Part shown: positions 19,353-28,409 of the stretch, piece by piece
Position numbering within the stretch: the first letter of the stretch is position 1
Layout of the letters: every line of letters starts with the position of its first letter
Assembly: GCF_012027495.1 (NCBI RefSeq)
Contig: NZ_SNUK01000001.1
Location: 186,001-250,000, forward strand
Length of the DNA: 64,000 nt
DNA from: Thermococcus sp. JdF3
GTDB taxonomy: Archaea; Methanobacteriota_B; Thermococci; Thermococcales; Thermococcaceae
Direction: 5' to 3'
The notes under the pieces: generated by a model
What the model was told of the DNA's origin: nothing
What the model saw: only the letters and a program-made list of their open reading frames with translations
Database searches by the model: none
Program-made: the position numbers and the translations under genes

Positions 19353-20663
19353 ATGAGCCGCGAGGAAACGATAGCCCAAATTGTGATGGACTACCTCAAT
19401 CTCAGCGTTGAGGGTGTCGAGCGGGAGCTGAGCGTTCCAGAGGACATCCGGATAAACAAGGCAATAACAATAATCGGCCCAAGAAGGGCCGGAAAGACAT
19501 TTTACATCCTTCAAAAGTTTTCCAAACTGAGGAATGCCGGTAAAGCGGCCGTCTTCTTCCCCCTCGACGATGACAGAATATTCCCTCCAACGCCCGATGA
19601 CCTTTCAACCCTCGTGAGGGTGTTCTACGAGCTCTTCCCAGATGCCGATGAGAAGTACCTTTTTCTCGACGAGATTCAGAACGTCCCCAACTGGGAGCTT
19701 TTCGTTAAGCGTGTCCTGGAGCGCGATGGGTTCAGGGTTTACTTGACCGGCTCCTCCTCAAAGCTCCTCAGCGGGGAGATAGCGACAGCCCTCCGCGGAA
19801 GGACGCTGACGTTTGAGATGATGCCCTTCAGCTTCCGGGAGTTCCTCAGGGCCAAGGGGATTGAGGTGGGCAGGTATCTCTCGACGAGAGAAGAGGCGGT
19901 TGTCAAGACCCTTCTGAGGGAGTATCTGGAGTTCGGCGGCTTTCCAGAGGTCGTTCTTATCGAGGACAGGTACCTAAAGCGGAAAACGCTTTCCGAGTAC
20001 GTGGATGTGATGCTCTACCGCGACGTTGTTGAACGGCATGGGATAAAGAATCTAAAGGCGGTCAGGCTGTTCCTGAAGCTCCTCATAACGTCCTTTGCTA
20101 AGGAGTTCTCGGTGAACCGAACGGCCAGGTACATGAAGGGCATTGGCGTGGACGTCAGCAAGAACACCCTCTACAGCTACTTCGACTACTTTGAAGAAGC
20201 TTACATGGTCTTCCCGCTCAAGAAGTTTTCCTACAACCTGAAGGAGGTTGAGAAGAGCCTTCCAAAGGTTTACATCGTTGATACCGGCCTGATAAACGCC
20301 TACTCGCTTCGCTTTGGGGAGACCATCGGCAGGCTCATTGAGAACGCCGTTTTCCTTGAACTCAGAAGGCGCGAGAGGGAGCTCTACTACTTCAAGGACG
20401 AGCGTGGAAGAGAGGTTGATTTCCTCGTGAAGGAGGGAAAGGATATCCTGGAGCTCATACAGGTCAGTTATTCACTCGAAAGCCCTGAAACGTTCGAACG
20501 GGAGGTCTCGGCACTGCTGAGTGCCTCGGAGAAACTCGACTGCGAAAACCTAACGATAATAAACTGGGACAGAGATGACATCATTGAGGTCAGGGGGAAA
20601 AAGGTCAGGCTCGTCCCTCTCTGGAAGTTCCTGCTTGGAGGTGAGGGTGATGATAAATCTTAG
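19353..20663 (+). CDS. AAA ATPase with C-terminal DUF4143 (archaeal ATPase family)
   Basis: 436 residues. Walker A GPRRAGKT near residue 50, Walker B YLFLDEIQN, a sensor-like LTGSSSKLL, then a winged-helix segment and a C-terminal DUF4143 region ending in REVDFLVKEG...LELIQV, which resembles a PD-(D/E)xK nuclease core. Such ATPases are very common and variable in Thermococcales, and their role is unknown. The last 14 bases overlap the nadC start, so nadC translation is tied to it. Confidence 0.85.
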   Translation: MSREETIAQIVMDYLNLSVEGVERELSVPEDIRINKAITIIGPRRAGKTFYILQKFSKLRNAGKAAVFFPLDDDRIFPPTPDDLSTLVRVFYELFPDADEKYLFLDEIQNVPNWELFVKRVLERDGFRVYLTGSSSKLLSGEIATALRGRTLTFEMMPFSFREFLRAKGIEVGRYLSTREEAVVKTLLREYLEFGGFPEVVLIEDRYLKRKTLSEYVDVMLYRDVVERHGIKNLKAVRLFLKLLITSFAKEFSVNRTARYMKGIGVDVSKNTLYSYFDYFEEAYMVFPLKKFSYNLKEVEKSLPKVYIVDTGLINAYSLRFGETIGRLIENAVFLELRRRERELYYFKDERGREVDFLVKEGKDILELIQVSYSLESPETFEREVSALLSASEKLDCENLTIINWDRDDIIEVRGKKVRLVPLWKFLLGGEGDDKS

Positions 20664-21483
20664 TTATCTCCTGCAATTTATAGAAGAGGACGCCCCCTTC
20701 GGAGACGTCACGAGCGAGGCGGTCATACCTGAAGGAACGAAGGCCAAAGCAGTAATCATCGCGAAGGGGGAAGGAATAATAGCGGGAGTCGAGGAAGCCA
20801 AGGCCCTCTTCGAGCACTTCGGGGTTAAAGTGGATGTTAAGAAACGCGACGGAGAGGGAGTTAGGAAGGGTGATACCATCCTCGAGCTTGAGGGCAACGC
20901 GAGGGCAATACTTCTCGTCGAGAGGACGGCTTTGAACGTCATGGGCAGAATGAGCGGCATAGCCACCGAGGTCAGGAAGCTGGTCGAGAAGGTTAAAGCC
21001 GTAAACCCCAAGGTTCGGGTTGCAGGAACTAGAAAAACCCTGCTCAAGCCTATAGACAAGAGGGCGATACTCATAGGTGGCGGTGAACCCCACCGCTTCT
21101 CGCTGAGCGACGCGATACTGATAAAGGACAACCACCTCGCGCTCGTCCCGCTGGAGGAGGCGATAAAGAGGGCCAGGGCCTTCTCCGCCTACAAGGTCGT
21201 CGAGGTTGAGGTCGAGAGCCTTGAGGACGCACTAAAAGCCGCCAGGGCAGGGGCCGACGTCGTGATGCTCGACAACATGAGTCCGGCCGAGATAGCCGAG
21301 GTTTTAACTGTTCTCAAGCGGGAAGGGCTCAGGGAGAGGGTTAAAATTGAAGTCAGCGGTGGAATAACGCCAGAGAACATAACCGAGTACGCCGAGCTTG
21401 ACATCGACGTGATAAGCCTCGGCTACCTGACGCACTCTGTGAAGAACTTCGACGTCAGCCTTGAGATAATTGGAAAGATATGA
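20650..21483 (+). CDS. nadC: Nicotinate-nucleotide pyrophosphorylase (quinolinate phosphoribosyltransferase)
   Basis: 277 residues from ATG 20650 (preceded by GGAGGTGAGGGTG). Family motifs are EDAPFGDVTSEAV, ERTALNVMGRMSGIAT, GTRKTLLKPIDK, LIKDNHL and VEVEVESLEDA. It makes nicotinate mononucleotide from quinolinate and PRPP, completing the pathway begun by nadB and nadA. It has no clear promoter of its own and probably depends on the upstream ATPase transcript. Confidence 0.96.
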   Translation: MINLSYLLQFIEEDAPFGDVTSEAVIPEGTKAKAVIIAKGEGIIAGVEEAKALFEHFGVKVDVKKRDGEGVRKGDTILELEGNARAILLVERTALNVMGRMSGIATEVRKLVEKVKAVNPKVRVAGTRKTLLKPIDKRAILIGGGEPHRFSLSDAILIKDNHLALVPLEEAIKRARAFSAYKVVEVEVESLEDALKAARAGADVVMLDNMSPAEIAEVLTVLKREGLRERVKIEVSGGITPENITEYAELDIDVISLGYLTHSVKNFDVSLEIIGKI

Positions 21484-21488
21484 ACGGG

Positions 21489-21531
21489 GATTTTTCGTCT
21501 TTTTCTGGTTTTTTCGAGGAGTTTTTTATTT
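21489..21531 (+). terminator. T-rich termination region after nadC
   Basis: Four T-runs (TTTTT, TTTTT, TTTTTT and TTTTTT) follow the nadC stop within 45 bases. Oligo-T tracts are the usual archaeal intrinsic terminators. Confidence 0.6.
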
Positions 21532-21554
21532 CTCAGTGAACTTTCCGGGGCAGG

Positions 21555-21580
21555 GTTTATATTCAAGTTTTTCCTTGAAT
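21555..21580 (+). promoter_or_regulatory. pdxS promoter with overlapping inverted repeat
   Basis: GTTTATAT (21555-21562) is the TATA box. Directly on it begins a perfect inverted repeat ATTCAAG-TTTTTC-CTTGAAT (21561-21580), so a protein bound there would block polymerase recruitment. Confidence 0.55.
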
Positions 21581-21615
21581 TTAATTGCAAGCCAAAACTT
21601 GAAAAGGTGAGGGAG

Positions 21616-22623
21616 ATGGGAAGGCTCGACGTTATCGAGGCTAAGGGTACCGAGAGGCTCAAGAGGGGCTTTGCAAAGATGGTGAAGGGCGGCGTCATAA
21701 TGGACGTCACCAACGCTGAGCAGGCGAGGATTGCGGAGGAAGCGGGTGCCGTCTCTGTCATGGCCCTCCACCGCGTTCCAGCTGATATCAGGAAGGCAGG
21801 TGGCGTTGCCAGAATGGCCCCGATAGAGAAGATTCAGGAGATAATGGACGCGGTTACGATTCCGGTCATGGCGAAGGTGAGGATCGGCCACGTGGCGGAG
21901 GCCAAAATACTCGAGGCCCTCGGTGTGGACATGATCGACGAGAGCGAGGTTCTCACGCCTTCCGACCCGTTCTTCCACATAGACAAGAGAGAATTTGCCG
22001 TTCCCTTCGTCTGCGGAGCCAGAAATCTCGGCGAGGCCGTCAGGAGGATATGGGAAGGCTCGGCCATGATCAGAACCAAGGGCGAGGCCGGAACCGGCAA
22101 CATCGTCGAGGCGGTCAGGCACGTCCGCCTAGTCGCCGAGGGGATAAGGCAGATTCAGGCCATGACCGACGAGCAGGTCTACGGGGTTGCGGAGAAGTTC
22201 GCAGAGCCCTACCTCCGGCTTGCCCTCAACGTCAAGGAGATAGCCGGCCTCCCAACGAGGGTCCTTGAGAACGAGCCAATTTACGGCCACCACACCTACC
22301 GCGAGATTGTCGATGGCCTCTACAGGGTTCTCCTCGAGATAAAGAAGCTCGGCCGCCTTCCTGTTGTGAACTTCGCGGCCGGAGGAGTTGCAACGCCGGC
22401 CGATGCTGCCTTGATGATGCAGATGGGAATGGACGGCGTCTTCGTCGGCTCGGGAATCTTCAAGAGCTCCCAGCCCGAGAAGATGGCCAGGGCCATAGTC
22501 GAGGCCGTCAACCACTGGGACGAGCCGGATGTTCTCGTCGAGATAAGCAGGGAAATAGGGGAGCCGATGAAGGGTCAGGACATCGAAGAGCTCGAAGTCC
22601 GCCTTGAGGAGAGGGGCGTCTGA
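21616..22623 (+). CDS. pdxS: Pyridoxal 5'-phosphate synthase, synthase subunit
   Basis: 335 residues from the ATG after GGTGAGGGAG. A (beta/alpha)8 barrel with [20 protein letters not shown] near the N-terminus, the Lys-containing [17 protein letters not shown] and [16 protein letters not shown]. It builds PLP from ribose 5-phosphate, glyceraldehyde 3-phosphate and ammonia delivered by PdxT, encoded 30 bases downstream. Confidence 0.97.
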   Translation: MGRLDVIEAKGTERLKRGFAKMVKGGVIMDVTNAEQARIAEEAGAVSVMALHRVPADIRKAGGVARMAPIEKIQEIMDAVTIPVMAKVRIGHVAEAKILEALGVDMIDESEVLTPSDPFFHIDKREFAVPFVCGARNLGEAVRRIWEGSAMIRTKGEAGTGNIVEAVRHVRLVAEGIRQIQAMTDEQVYGVAEKFAEPYLRLALNVKEIAGLPTRVLENEPIYGHHTYREIVDGLYRVLLEIKKLGRLPVVNFAAGGVATPADAALMMQMGMDGVFVGSGIFKSSQPEKMARAIVEAVNHWDEPDVLVEISREIGEPMKGQDIEELEVRLEERGV

Positions 22624-22653
22624 GTCCTTTTCAACTCTTTTGGAGGGGTTGAA

Positions 22654-23247
22654 ATGGTCAAGGTGGGTGTCATAGGCCTCCAGGGCGACGTCAGCGAGCA
22701 CATAGAGGCGAGCAAAAGGGCTTTGGAGAACCTCGGGGTTTCCGGCGAGGTCATCTGGCTCAGGAAGCCGGAACAGCTCGAGGAAATCTCTGCAATCATA
22801 ATCCCAGGCGGCGAGAGCACGACCATCTCGAGGCTCATGGTGAAGAGCGGCCTCCTCGAGCCAGTCAGGAAGCTCGGTGAGGAAGGGCTTCCGATAATGG
22901 GCACCTGTGCGGGTTTGATAATGCTCTCGAAGGAGGTAGTCGGCGCCACTCCGGAGCAGAGGTTCCTCGAGCTTCTCGACGTCCGAGTTAATAGAAACGC
23001 CTACGGCAGGCAGGTGGACAGCTTTGAGGCGCCGATAAAGCTAGCTTTCAGCGAAGAACCCTTCCCCGGTGTCTTCATCCGCGCCCCGAGGATAGTAGAA
23101 CTCCTCAGCGACAGGGTGAGGCCGATAGCCTGGCTCGGTGAGAGGGTCGTTGGCGTTGAGGGAGACAACATCATCGGCCTGGAGTTCCACCCCGAGCTGA
23201 CCGACGACACGAGGGTTCACGAGCACTTCCTGCGGAAGGCCCTGTAA
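22654..23247 (+). CDS. pdxT: Pyridoxal 5'-phosphate synthase, glutaminase subunit
   Basis: 197 residues; class I glutamine amidotransferase with the oxyanion strand IIPGGESTTISRL, nucleophile GTCAGLIML and the His/Glu pair GLEFHPEL. GGAGGGGTTGAA precedes the ATG. Forms the PLP synthase dodecamer complex with PdxS. The last 31 bases overlap the convergent gene ending at 23217. Confidence 0.97.
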   Translation: MVKVGVIGLQGDVSEHIEASKRALENLGVSGEVIWLRKPEQLEEISAIIIPGGESTTISRLMVKSGLLEPVRKLGEEGLPIMGTCAGLIMLSKEVVGATPEQRFLELLDVRVNRNAYGRQVDSFEAPIKLAFSEEPFPGVFIRAPRIVELLSDRVRPIAWLGERVVGVEGDNIIGLEFHPELTDDTRVHEHFLRKAL

Positions 23248-24206
23248 GCCGGAACCAATGCCAGCACAATGAAACTTGCGGGGCCGCATATTCCGGAGCT
23301 TTCGTTTTTCGCTCCTTTTTTATTGGATGCCTCGCCGCAAACAACATCCGAAGCGAAGCCGGACCCTTTCTGGAATTCTTGGAGCTGGAAAACCTTGAGC
23401 CTTTCCCCGTTGTTTGGATAGTAGAACAGGCGAAGGTCTTCTCTCTCCACGGGCGAGCCGTTGACATGGTAATCATAGGGGTAGTACAGTATAACTCCCT
23501 CTCCCACGATTGCTGAGGCAAAGCCTTTAATGTCTCCCCCAACTCTCAATGATGAAACGACCTTATCAACGACGTTTATCGGAACGGGGACAACGGCACT
23601 GCCGTTGGAGGCGTAGCCGTCTCCATAAACGTAGAAGCTTCCCATCGGAACGCCGTGCTCCATTGCGTAGTAAACCGGCGTCTTCTCAGGAAAACCCGAA
23701 AAGTTCGCCGGGTCCACGCTTTCTCCTATCCAGAACTTCCTGGCTTCCACTCTGCTTCCGTTCTGGAACTCAATTGAAAAGGCTTTTTTTCTGTAATACA
23801 CAACAACGCGCGAGACTTCCCCCTGGGGAACGACAACGGAAGTCCCACCTATTAACCAGCACTTCCCATCCCGGACGCGGTAGGCCTCGACCCCGCGCGT
23901 GCTGTTTTCTGGAACGTAGAACTCCCTAAGGAATATCCACGAGCCGTTGTCGGGGATAATATAGGCTCCGTCGTTCACAGCACCTGCATTATCGCAGAAA
24001 AGGCAGGTGCGATAGAATGGGACAAGGGTTCCATTTGAGAAGTAGTAGAAATCGGCACCCAGCTCGCCGTTCTCACCTGCCCAGCGGTAGATGACAAACG
24101 CATCGCCTTTCCCTGGAACCACGACGAGCTGGGGGGCCGCGTAGTTGTTAACAAGCAGAATTTCTATTACAGCCAAAAATAGACAGATGAATTTTTTTGT
24201 TACCAT
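23217..24206 (-). CDS. Secreted protein with C-terminal CGP-CTERM-like anchor
   Basis: About 329 residues. An N-terminal hydrophobic stretch (FICLFLAVIEILLV) is a signal peptide or anchor; the ectodomain is beta-rich with NGS/NGT sites and a CLFC pair. The C-terminus SSGICGPASFIVLALVPAYRAFRRK is a Cys-Gly-Pro tripeptide, a hydrophobic helix and a basic tail, i.e. the CGP-CTERM sorting signal of Thermococcales; similar tails are at 31.5, 33.7 and 34.7 kb. No functional domain recognised. Confidence 0.75.
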   Translation of the reverse strand: MVTKKFICLFLAVIEILLVNNYAAPQLVVVPGKGDAFVIYRWAGENGELGADFYYFSNGTLVPFYRTCLFCDNAGAVNDGAYIIPDNGSWIFLREFYVPENSTRGVEAYRVRDGKCWLIGGTSVVVPQGEVSRVVVYYRKKAFSIEFQNGSRVEARKFWIGESVDPANFSGFPEKTPVYYAMEHGVPMGSFYVYGDGYASNGSAVVPVPINVVDKVVSSLRVGGDIKGFASAIVGEGVILYYPYDYHVNGSPVEREDLRLFYYPNNGERLKVFQLQEFQKGSGFASDVVCGEASNKKGAKNESSGICGPASFIVLALVPAYRAFRRKCS

Positions 24207-24267
24207 CCCGGACACAGCCCCCGAACCGTGTCTATCACCTTGAGCTGGAGAAATTTTCCTACCCGAC

Positions 24268-24278
24268 TTTATAAATTT
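24268..24278 (-). promoter_or_regulatory. Promoter of the CGP-CTERM protein gene
   Basis: Minus-strand AATTTATAAAG is a good TATA box 62 bases before the ATG. The leader contains GACAC...GTGTC, a stem that would lie between GGTGAT and the start codon. Confidence 0.5.
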
Positions 24279-24331
24279 TTTCCTGGTGATCTGAAATATT
24301 TTAACAAATTTTCATCAATTTTTGTCAGAAA

Positions 24332-24340
24332 GTTTTTATT
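24332..24340 (+). promoter_or_regulatory. fdhA promoter
   Basis: GAAA followed by GTTTTTATT, about 35 bases before the start codon; GGTGG at 24362-24366 is the ribosome binding site. Confidence 0.5.
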
Positions 24341-24370
24341 TTTGCTGTCTATTTGTTTGTAGGTGGTATG

Positions 24371-26371
24371 ATGAAGGAGCCCAGGACAGTCGTGTGCCCC
24401 TACTGCGGCTTTGGCTGCAGGCTTCTCGTTGATCCCAAGACGATGAAGGTTAAACCCCACCGCGGCGAGCCCAATAGGGGCAAGCTCTGCCCCAAGGGTC
24501 TCCACGCGACTGAGTTCGTTCTTTCCGGGGACAGGCTCAAGCGCCCCCTTAAGCGTGAGGGCTCTAGGATGAGGCCGATAAGCTGGGGGCAGGCCATCGA
24601 GGAGATAGCGGGTAAACTCCTCGAAATCCGCGAACTGTATGGGGCGGATGCCGTTGCCTTCATAGCCTCATCGAAGGTGAGCAACGAGGAGAACTACCTC
24701 CTCCAGAAGATTGCGCGGCTTTTCGGCACCAACAACATAGACAACTGCGCTCGTCTTTGCCACGAGGCGAGTGTTCATGCCCTCAAGATGACAGTTGGGG
24801 CGGGAGCACAGACCAACCCCTACGAAGACCTGGGGAGATTCGGGGTTATACTCATCTGGGGCTACAATCCTGCCGAGACCCATCCCGTTGTCATGGACTA
24901 CATCCTGAGGGCCAAGAGGAACGGGGCGAAGGTAATCGTCGTTGACGTCAGGGAAACCAGGACAATGGCCTTCGCGGACTACAGCCTCGTTATTCGCCCG
25001 GGGACGGACATAGCCCTCGCAAACGCCATGATGAATGTCATAATCCTGGAGGAGCTCTACGACGAGGAGTTCATAAAGACCAGAACCTCTGGCTTTTCAG
25101 AGGTCAGGATGGCGGTGAGAAAGTACACGCCGGAGTACGCGGAGAAGGTAACCGGAATTCCGGCTGAAACGATCAGAGAAGTTGCGAGAACCTTTGCCCT
25201 CGCGGGAAGCGGCGCGATAATGTGGGGCATGGGGCTGACACAGCACGTTTCAGGCGTTGAGAACGTTATGGCCGTTATAGACCTAGCCCTGCTCCTTGGC
25301 TACATCGGCGAAAAAGGCGGCCTCTACCCGATGCGCGGTCAGAACAACGTTCAGGGCGCGGCATACATGGGAGCGCTGAGTGAGTTCCTGCCGGGCTACG
25401 TTCTGCTGACCGACGAGAGGTTCAGGAAGCGGGTGGCGAAGATATGGGGCGTGGAAGACCTTCCAACGGAGCGCGGGCTCTACCTCACGGAGCTCTGGGA
25501 GGCAATAGAGAGCGGCGACGTCAGGGCGCTCTACATAGTTGGGGAAAACCCTGCCGTCAGCGAGGCGGACTTCACCCGCGTTAGGGAAGCCCTCAGGAAG
25601 CTCGATCTCCTCGTCGTCCAGGATATTTTCATGACGCGCACAGCAAGGTACGCCCACTACGTTCTGCCGGCTTCAGCCTTTTGCGAGAAGGAAGGCTCGT
25701 ACATGAACAGTGAGAGGAGGATTCAGTGGAGCCACAAGGTCTGCGAGCCAATGGGTGATTCGAAGCCCGACTGGGAAATACTGACCATGCTCGGCAAGGC
25801 CCTCGGTTTGCCCGGATTCAATTACTCAAGCGTTGAAGAGATCACCGCCGAGTACTTCCGCCTCTTCCCTTCGCTGGAGGAGAGGAGCGTCGACGAGCTG
25901 AATGTTGGGGATGGGATGTTCCTTCCGAAGAAGAGGCTCCACACCTGGGAGTTCGCAACCCCCGACGGGAAGGCCAGGTTCATCGCGGTGGAGCAGGTGC
26001 AGCCCTGGGAGAGGCCGGACTATGAGTATCCTTTCATCCTCACCACCATCAGGCTGATAAGCCACTACAACACCGGCGAAATGACGCTGCGCAGCCCCTC
26101 GCTCGTCAGGCTGATGGGAGAGCCCAGGGTGCTGATAAACAGGAGCGACGCGGAGAGGCTTGGAATTCACGACGGAGACTGGGTCGAGATCGAGACGAGG
26201 CGCGGGAAGATTAGAATGAGGGCCAAGCTTGGCCGGATTCCCTCAGGCGTCGTTGCTGTTCCATTCCACTTCAAGGCGAACAAAATAACGAGCCCTGCCC
26301 TGAACAAAGCTGGAACACCGGAGCTCAAGTTCTCGGCATGTAGGGTGAGGAAGCTCGGTGACAATCTTTAA
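24371..26371 (+). CDS. fdhA: Formate dehydrogenase catalytic (alpha) subunit, molybdopterin/tungstopterin type
   Basis: 666 residues. An N-terminal [4Fe-4S] motif CPYCGFGC...CPKG, then the active-site stretch NNIDNCARLCHEAS, where the Cys of LCH stands at the position occupied by Sec or Cys in formate dehydrogenases, followed by molybdopterin-binding regions (GYNPAETHP and MRGQNNVQG) and the C-terminal MopB-type barrel (MTLRSPSLVRLMG). It should interconvert formate and CO2. No FdhB, hydrogenase, ferredoxin or formate channel gene adjoins it, so the redox partner is unknown. ATG 24368 is an equally possible start. Confidence 0.88.
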   Translation: MKEPRTVVCPYCGFGCRLLVDPKTMKVKPHRGEPNRGKLCPKGLHATEFVLSGDRLKRPLKREGSRMRPISWGQAIEEIAGKLLEIRELYGADAVAFIASSKVSNEENYLLQKIARLFGTNNIDNCARLCHEASVHALKMTVGAGAQTNPYEDLGRFGVILIWGYNPAETHPVVMDYILRAKRNGAKVIVVDVRETRTMAFADYSLVIRPGTDIALANAMMNVIILEELYDEEFIKTRTSGFSEVRMAVRKYTPEYAEKVTGIPAETIREVARTFALAGSGAIMWGMGLTQHVSGVENVMAVIDLALLLGYIGEKGGLYPMRGQNNVQGAAYMGALSEFLPGYVLLTDERFRKRVAKIWGVEDLPTERGLYLTELWEAIESGDVRALYIVGENPAVSEADFTRVREALRKLDLLVVQDIFMTRTARYAHYVLPASAFCEKEGSYMNSERRIQWSHKVCEPMGDSKPDWEILTMLGKALGLPGFNYSSVEEITAEYFRLFPSLEERSVDELNVGDGMFLPKKRLHTWEFATPDGKARFIAVEQVQPWERPDYEYPFILTTIRLISHYNTGEMTLRSPSLVRLMGEPRVLINRSDAERLGIHDGDWVEIETRRGKIRMRAKLGRIPSGVVAVPFHFKANKITSPALNKAGTPELKFSACRVRKLGDNL

Positions 26372-26396
26372 AAAACCTTTTTTTAAACTATTACCC

Positions 26397-26585
26397 ATGT
26401 CCAAGGTGATAGTTGCCCTCTACCGTGGGGACGTCCTAATACCCCTTGAAAAGCTTGACCTTCCCCCCGGTGTCAAGCTGAGGATAAGGATCGAAGGAGT
26501 GGAAGGACGGGACGAACTCAAGGAGCTCGGTTACCTGAAACTTCTCCAGGAGGGCGATGACGCTGAGGAACTCTTCGAAATTTAG
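26397..26585 (+). CDS. DUF104-like antitoxin
   Basis: 62 residues: VIVALYRGDVLIPLEKLDLPPG then KLRIRIEG, followed by an acidic helix, as in the other two DUF104 antitoxins here. It starts 26 bases after fdhA and overlaps the MazF-type toxin gene by 29 bases. Intact although its toxin is broken. Confidence 0.75.
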   Translation: MSKVIVALYRGDVLIPLEKLDLPPGVKLRIRIEGVEGRDELKELGYLKLLQEGDDAEELFEI

Positions 26586-26916
26586 GCAGGGCGACGTTGT
26601 CCTGCTCGAACTGCCATTTACTAACTACGTTGGGAGCAAGCTCCGGCCGGTTCTCGTGGTCAGCTCCGACGAGCTAAACGCCATAAGTGACGACATCGTT
26701 GTGATTAAAATCACGAGCCGGTCGCACTTCGCCGAGTTCCAGGTTGAACTCTCGTGAAAGGACCTCGTTTTAGGAAAGCTGAAAAAGAAGAGCTACGTAG
26801 ACTGTTCGTCGGTCTTCACGGTCGAAAAATCGCTCGTGATAAAGTGCATAGCCAGACTCAGCGAGGAAAAACTCAATGAGGTCAAGGAGACGCTGAGGAG
26901 AACCTTTTCCCTCTAA
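26557..26916 (+). pseudogene. MazF/PemK-type toxin with in-frame stop
   Basis: The N-terminal 66 codons read KFRQGDVVLLELPFTNYVGSKLRPV, the hallmark of the MazF/PemK ribonuclease fold. A TGA at 26755-26757 interrupts the frame after FQVELS; the same frame then continues for 52 codons (GKLKKKSYVDCSSVFTVEKS) to a TAA at 26914, giving the full ~118-residue MazF length. A single base change explains the break. The stop codon overlaps the convergent purF stop. Confidence 0.85.
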
Positions 26917-28247
26917 AACCTGAAGGCCCACTCAGGATACTCTCCGGTGAGGCACGCCAGGCAGAGGCCTCTCCTCCCAACGGCTTTTTTCAGCCCTTCG
27001 ACGCTGAGGTACGCCAGGCTGTCCGCTCCTATGGATTCCCTCACCTTCTCAACGCTTCCAAATGCCGCTATGAGTTCGTGTCTCGTCGGAATGTCCACCC
27101 CCATGTAGCACGGGTGCCTTATCGGCGGGGAGGCTATCCTGACGTGAACCTCCCTCGCGCCGGCCTTTCTGAGCATGGCGACGATGCGCTTCATAGTAGT
27201 CCCCCTGACGATTGAGTCATCGACCAGCACGACGCTCTTCCCCTCTATTACCTCCCTCACCGGCGAGAGCTTGAGCTTAACCTTCAGCTCGCGGTAGAAC
27301 TGGCCGGGGGTTATGAACGTCCGCCCTATGTAGCGGTTCTTTATGAGACCCTCTGAGTAGGGAATCCCGCTGACCCTGGAGAAACCAAGAGCCGCCGCCC
27401 TCCCGGAATCCGGCACGGCTATGACAACGTCTCCGTCGGCCGGGCTCTCCCTGGCCAGCTCCTGCCCCATCCTGACCCTCGCGAGGTATACGTTTACACC
27501 GTCTATCGTGCTGTCCGGGCGGGCGAAGTAAATGTATTCAAAGACGCAGCCGTGGCGTTTTTCCGTGGCAAGGATGCGGTTTTCAATTTCATCCTCCGAG
27601 AGAAGAAAGACCTCCCCCGGCTTGACGTCCCTCACCTCCTCCACGAAGAGCCTCAACGCGGAATCCTCCGAGGCGAAATAGTGACCGTCCCCAACCCCGT
27701 AGCTGAGCGGCCTGAAGCCGACCGGGTCCCTGGCCACGAGTATCTTCCCGTCGAAGAGGAGGGCCACGGAGTAGGCTCCCTTTACCTCGCTGAAAACTTC
27801 CCGCATAGCCTCGAACTCGTCTCCAGTCTCGCGAAGGTGCCAGAGAAAAGAAATCCCCAGCAGCTCGGAATCTACCGAGTGCCTGAACTTAACTCCCAGC
27901 CGTTCGTAGTGCCTCCTGAGGGGAAGGAAATTCGTGAGAGTCCCGTTGTGGGCAACGGCTATCCTTTTCCCGCAACAGCCGGTCTCAAGTGGCTGGGTTT
28001 CGGTGGGGGAGCCGGAGGTCGAGTATCTGACGTGGGCTATCGCCGTGCTGGATTTGAGCTTTGCCAGCTCACCGTTCCTGAAGACCTCCGAGACGAGTCC
28101 CCTTCCAGCAACGGTACGTATACGGTGCTTCCACACGCTTATTCCCGCGCTCTCCTGCCCCCTGTGCTGCAGTGCTATCAGCGCGTAGTAGGCTTTTTTT
28201 GGAGCATTCTCGGCAACCGCTGCAAAGACGCCGCACTTCTCCCTCAT
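26913..28247 (-). CDS. purF: Amidophosphoribosyltransferase
   Basis: 444 residues from MREKCGVFA; Cys5 would become the N-terminal nucleophile after removal of four residues. The glutaminase domain has [10 protein letters not shown]; the phosphoribosyltransferase domain has [15 protein letters not shown]-terminal [10 protein letters not shown] and the internal [15 protein letters not shown] suggest Fe-S ligands like those of the Bacillus-type enzyme. First step of purine synthesis (PRPP to phosphoribosylamine). Divergent from purC. Confidence 0.97.
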   Translation of the reverse strand: MREKCGVFAAVAENAPKKAYYALIALQHRGQESAGISVWKHRIRTVAGRGLVSEVFRNGELAKLKSSTAIAHVRYSTSGSPTETQPLETGCCGKRIAVAHNGTLTNFLPLRRHYERLGVKFRHSVDSELLGISFLWHLRETGDEFEAMREVFSEVKGAYSVALLFDGKILVARDPVGFRPLSYGVGDGHYFASEDSALRLFVEEVRDVKPGEVFLLSEDEIENRILATEKRHGCVFEYIYFARPDSTIDGVNVYLARVRMGQELARESPADGDVVIAVPDSGRAAALGFSRVSGIPYSEGLIKNRYIGRTFITPGQFYRELKVKLKLSPVREVIEGKSVVLVDDSIVRGTTMKRIVAMLRKAGAREVHVRIASPPIRHPCYMGVDIPTRHELIAAFGSVEKVRESIGADSLAYLSVEGLKKAVGRRGLCLACLTGEYPEWAFRF

Positions 28248-28286
28248 GAGGAACCCCGCCAATTTTTTGACTTTAACATGTCAATA

Positions 28287-28297
28287 AGTATAAACTC
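28287..28297 (-). promoter_or_regulatory. purF promoter
   Basis: Minus-strand AGTTTATACTT is the likely TATA box about 45 bases before the purF start; TGACATGTTAAAGTCA just downstream is an imperfect inverted repeat (TGAC...GTCA). Confidence 0.45.
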
Positions 28298-28368
28298 TGA
28301 CGCCGTACTTTAGCCGTTTTGTGTTTAAAAGCTTTGCCCATTGATTGACACTCACATGCCAAAATAAG

Positions 28369-28378
28369 CCTTAAATAC
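28369..28378 (+). promoter_or_regulatory. purC promoter
   Basis: CCTTAAATAC as TATA. TTGACA...ATG...AAAA upstream of it (28344-28366) is partly repeated in front of the purD TATA box. GGTGAAGTCC is the ribosome binding site. Confidence 0.5.
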
Positions 28379-28409
28379 TGAAAGATTTTACATAAAGATG
28401 GTGAAGTCC

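Noticed and set aside
23217-24206. Membership of the CGP-CTERM protein at 23.2 kb in the duplicated cassette family
   Set aside because: Only the C-terminal anchor is shared; the ectodomain lacks the NGWLLI, CEMVAGEW and LTDG motifs, and no barrel gene adjoins it.
26755-26757. TGA as a selenocysteine codon in the MazF-like gene
   Set aside because: MazF toxins have no Sec position, no SECIS-like hairpin is apparent, and Thermococcales are not known to use Sec; a nonsense mutation is simpler.
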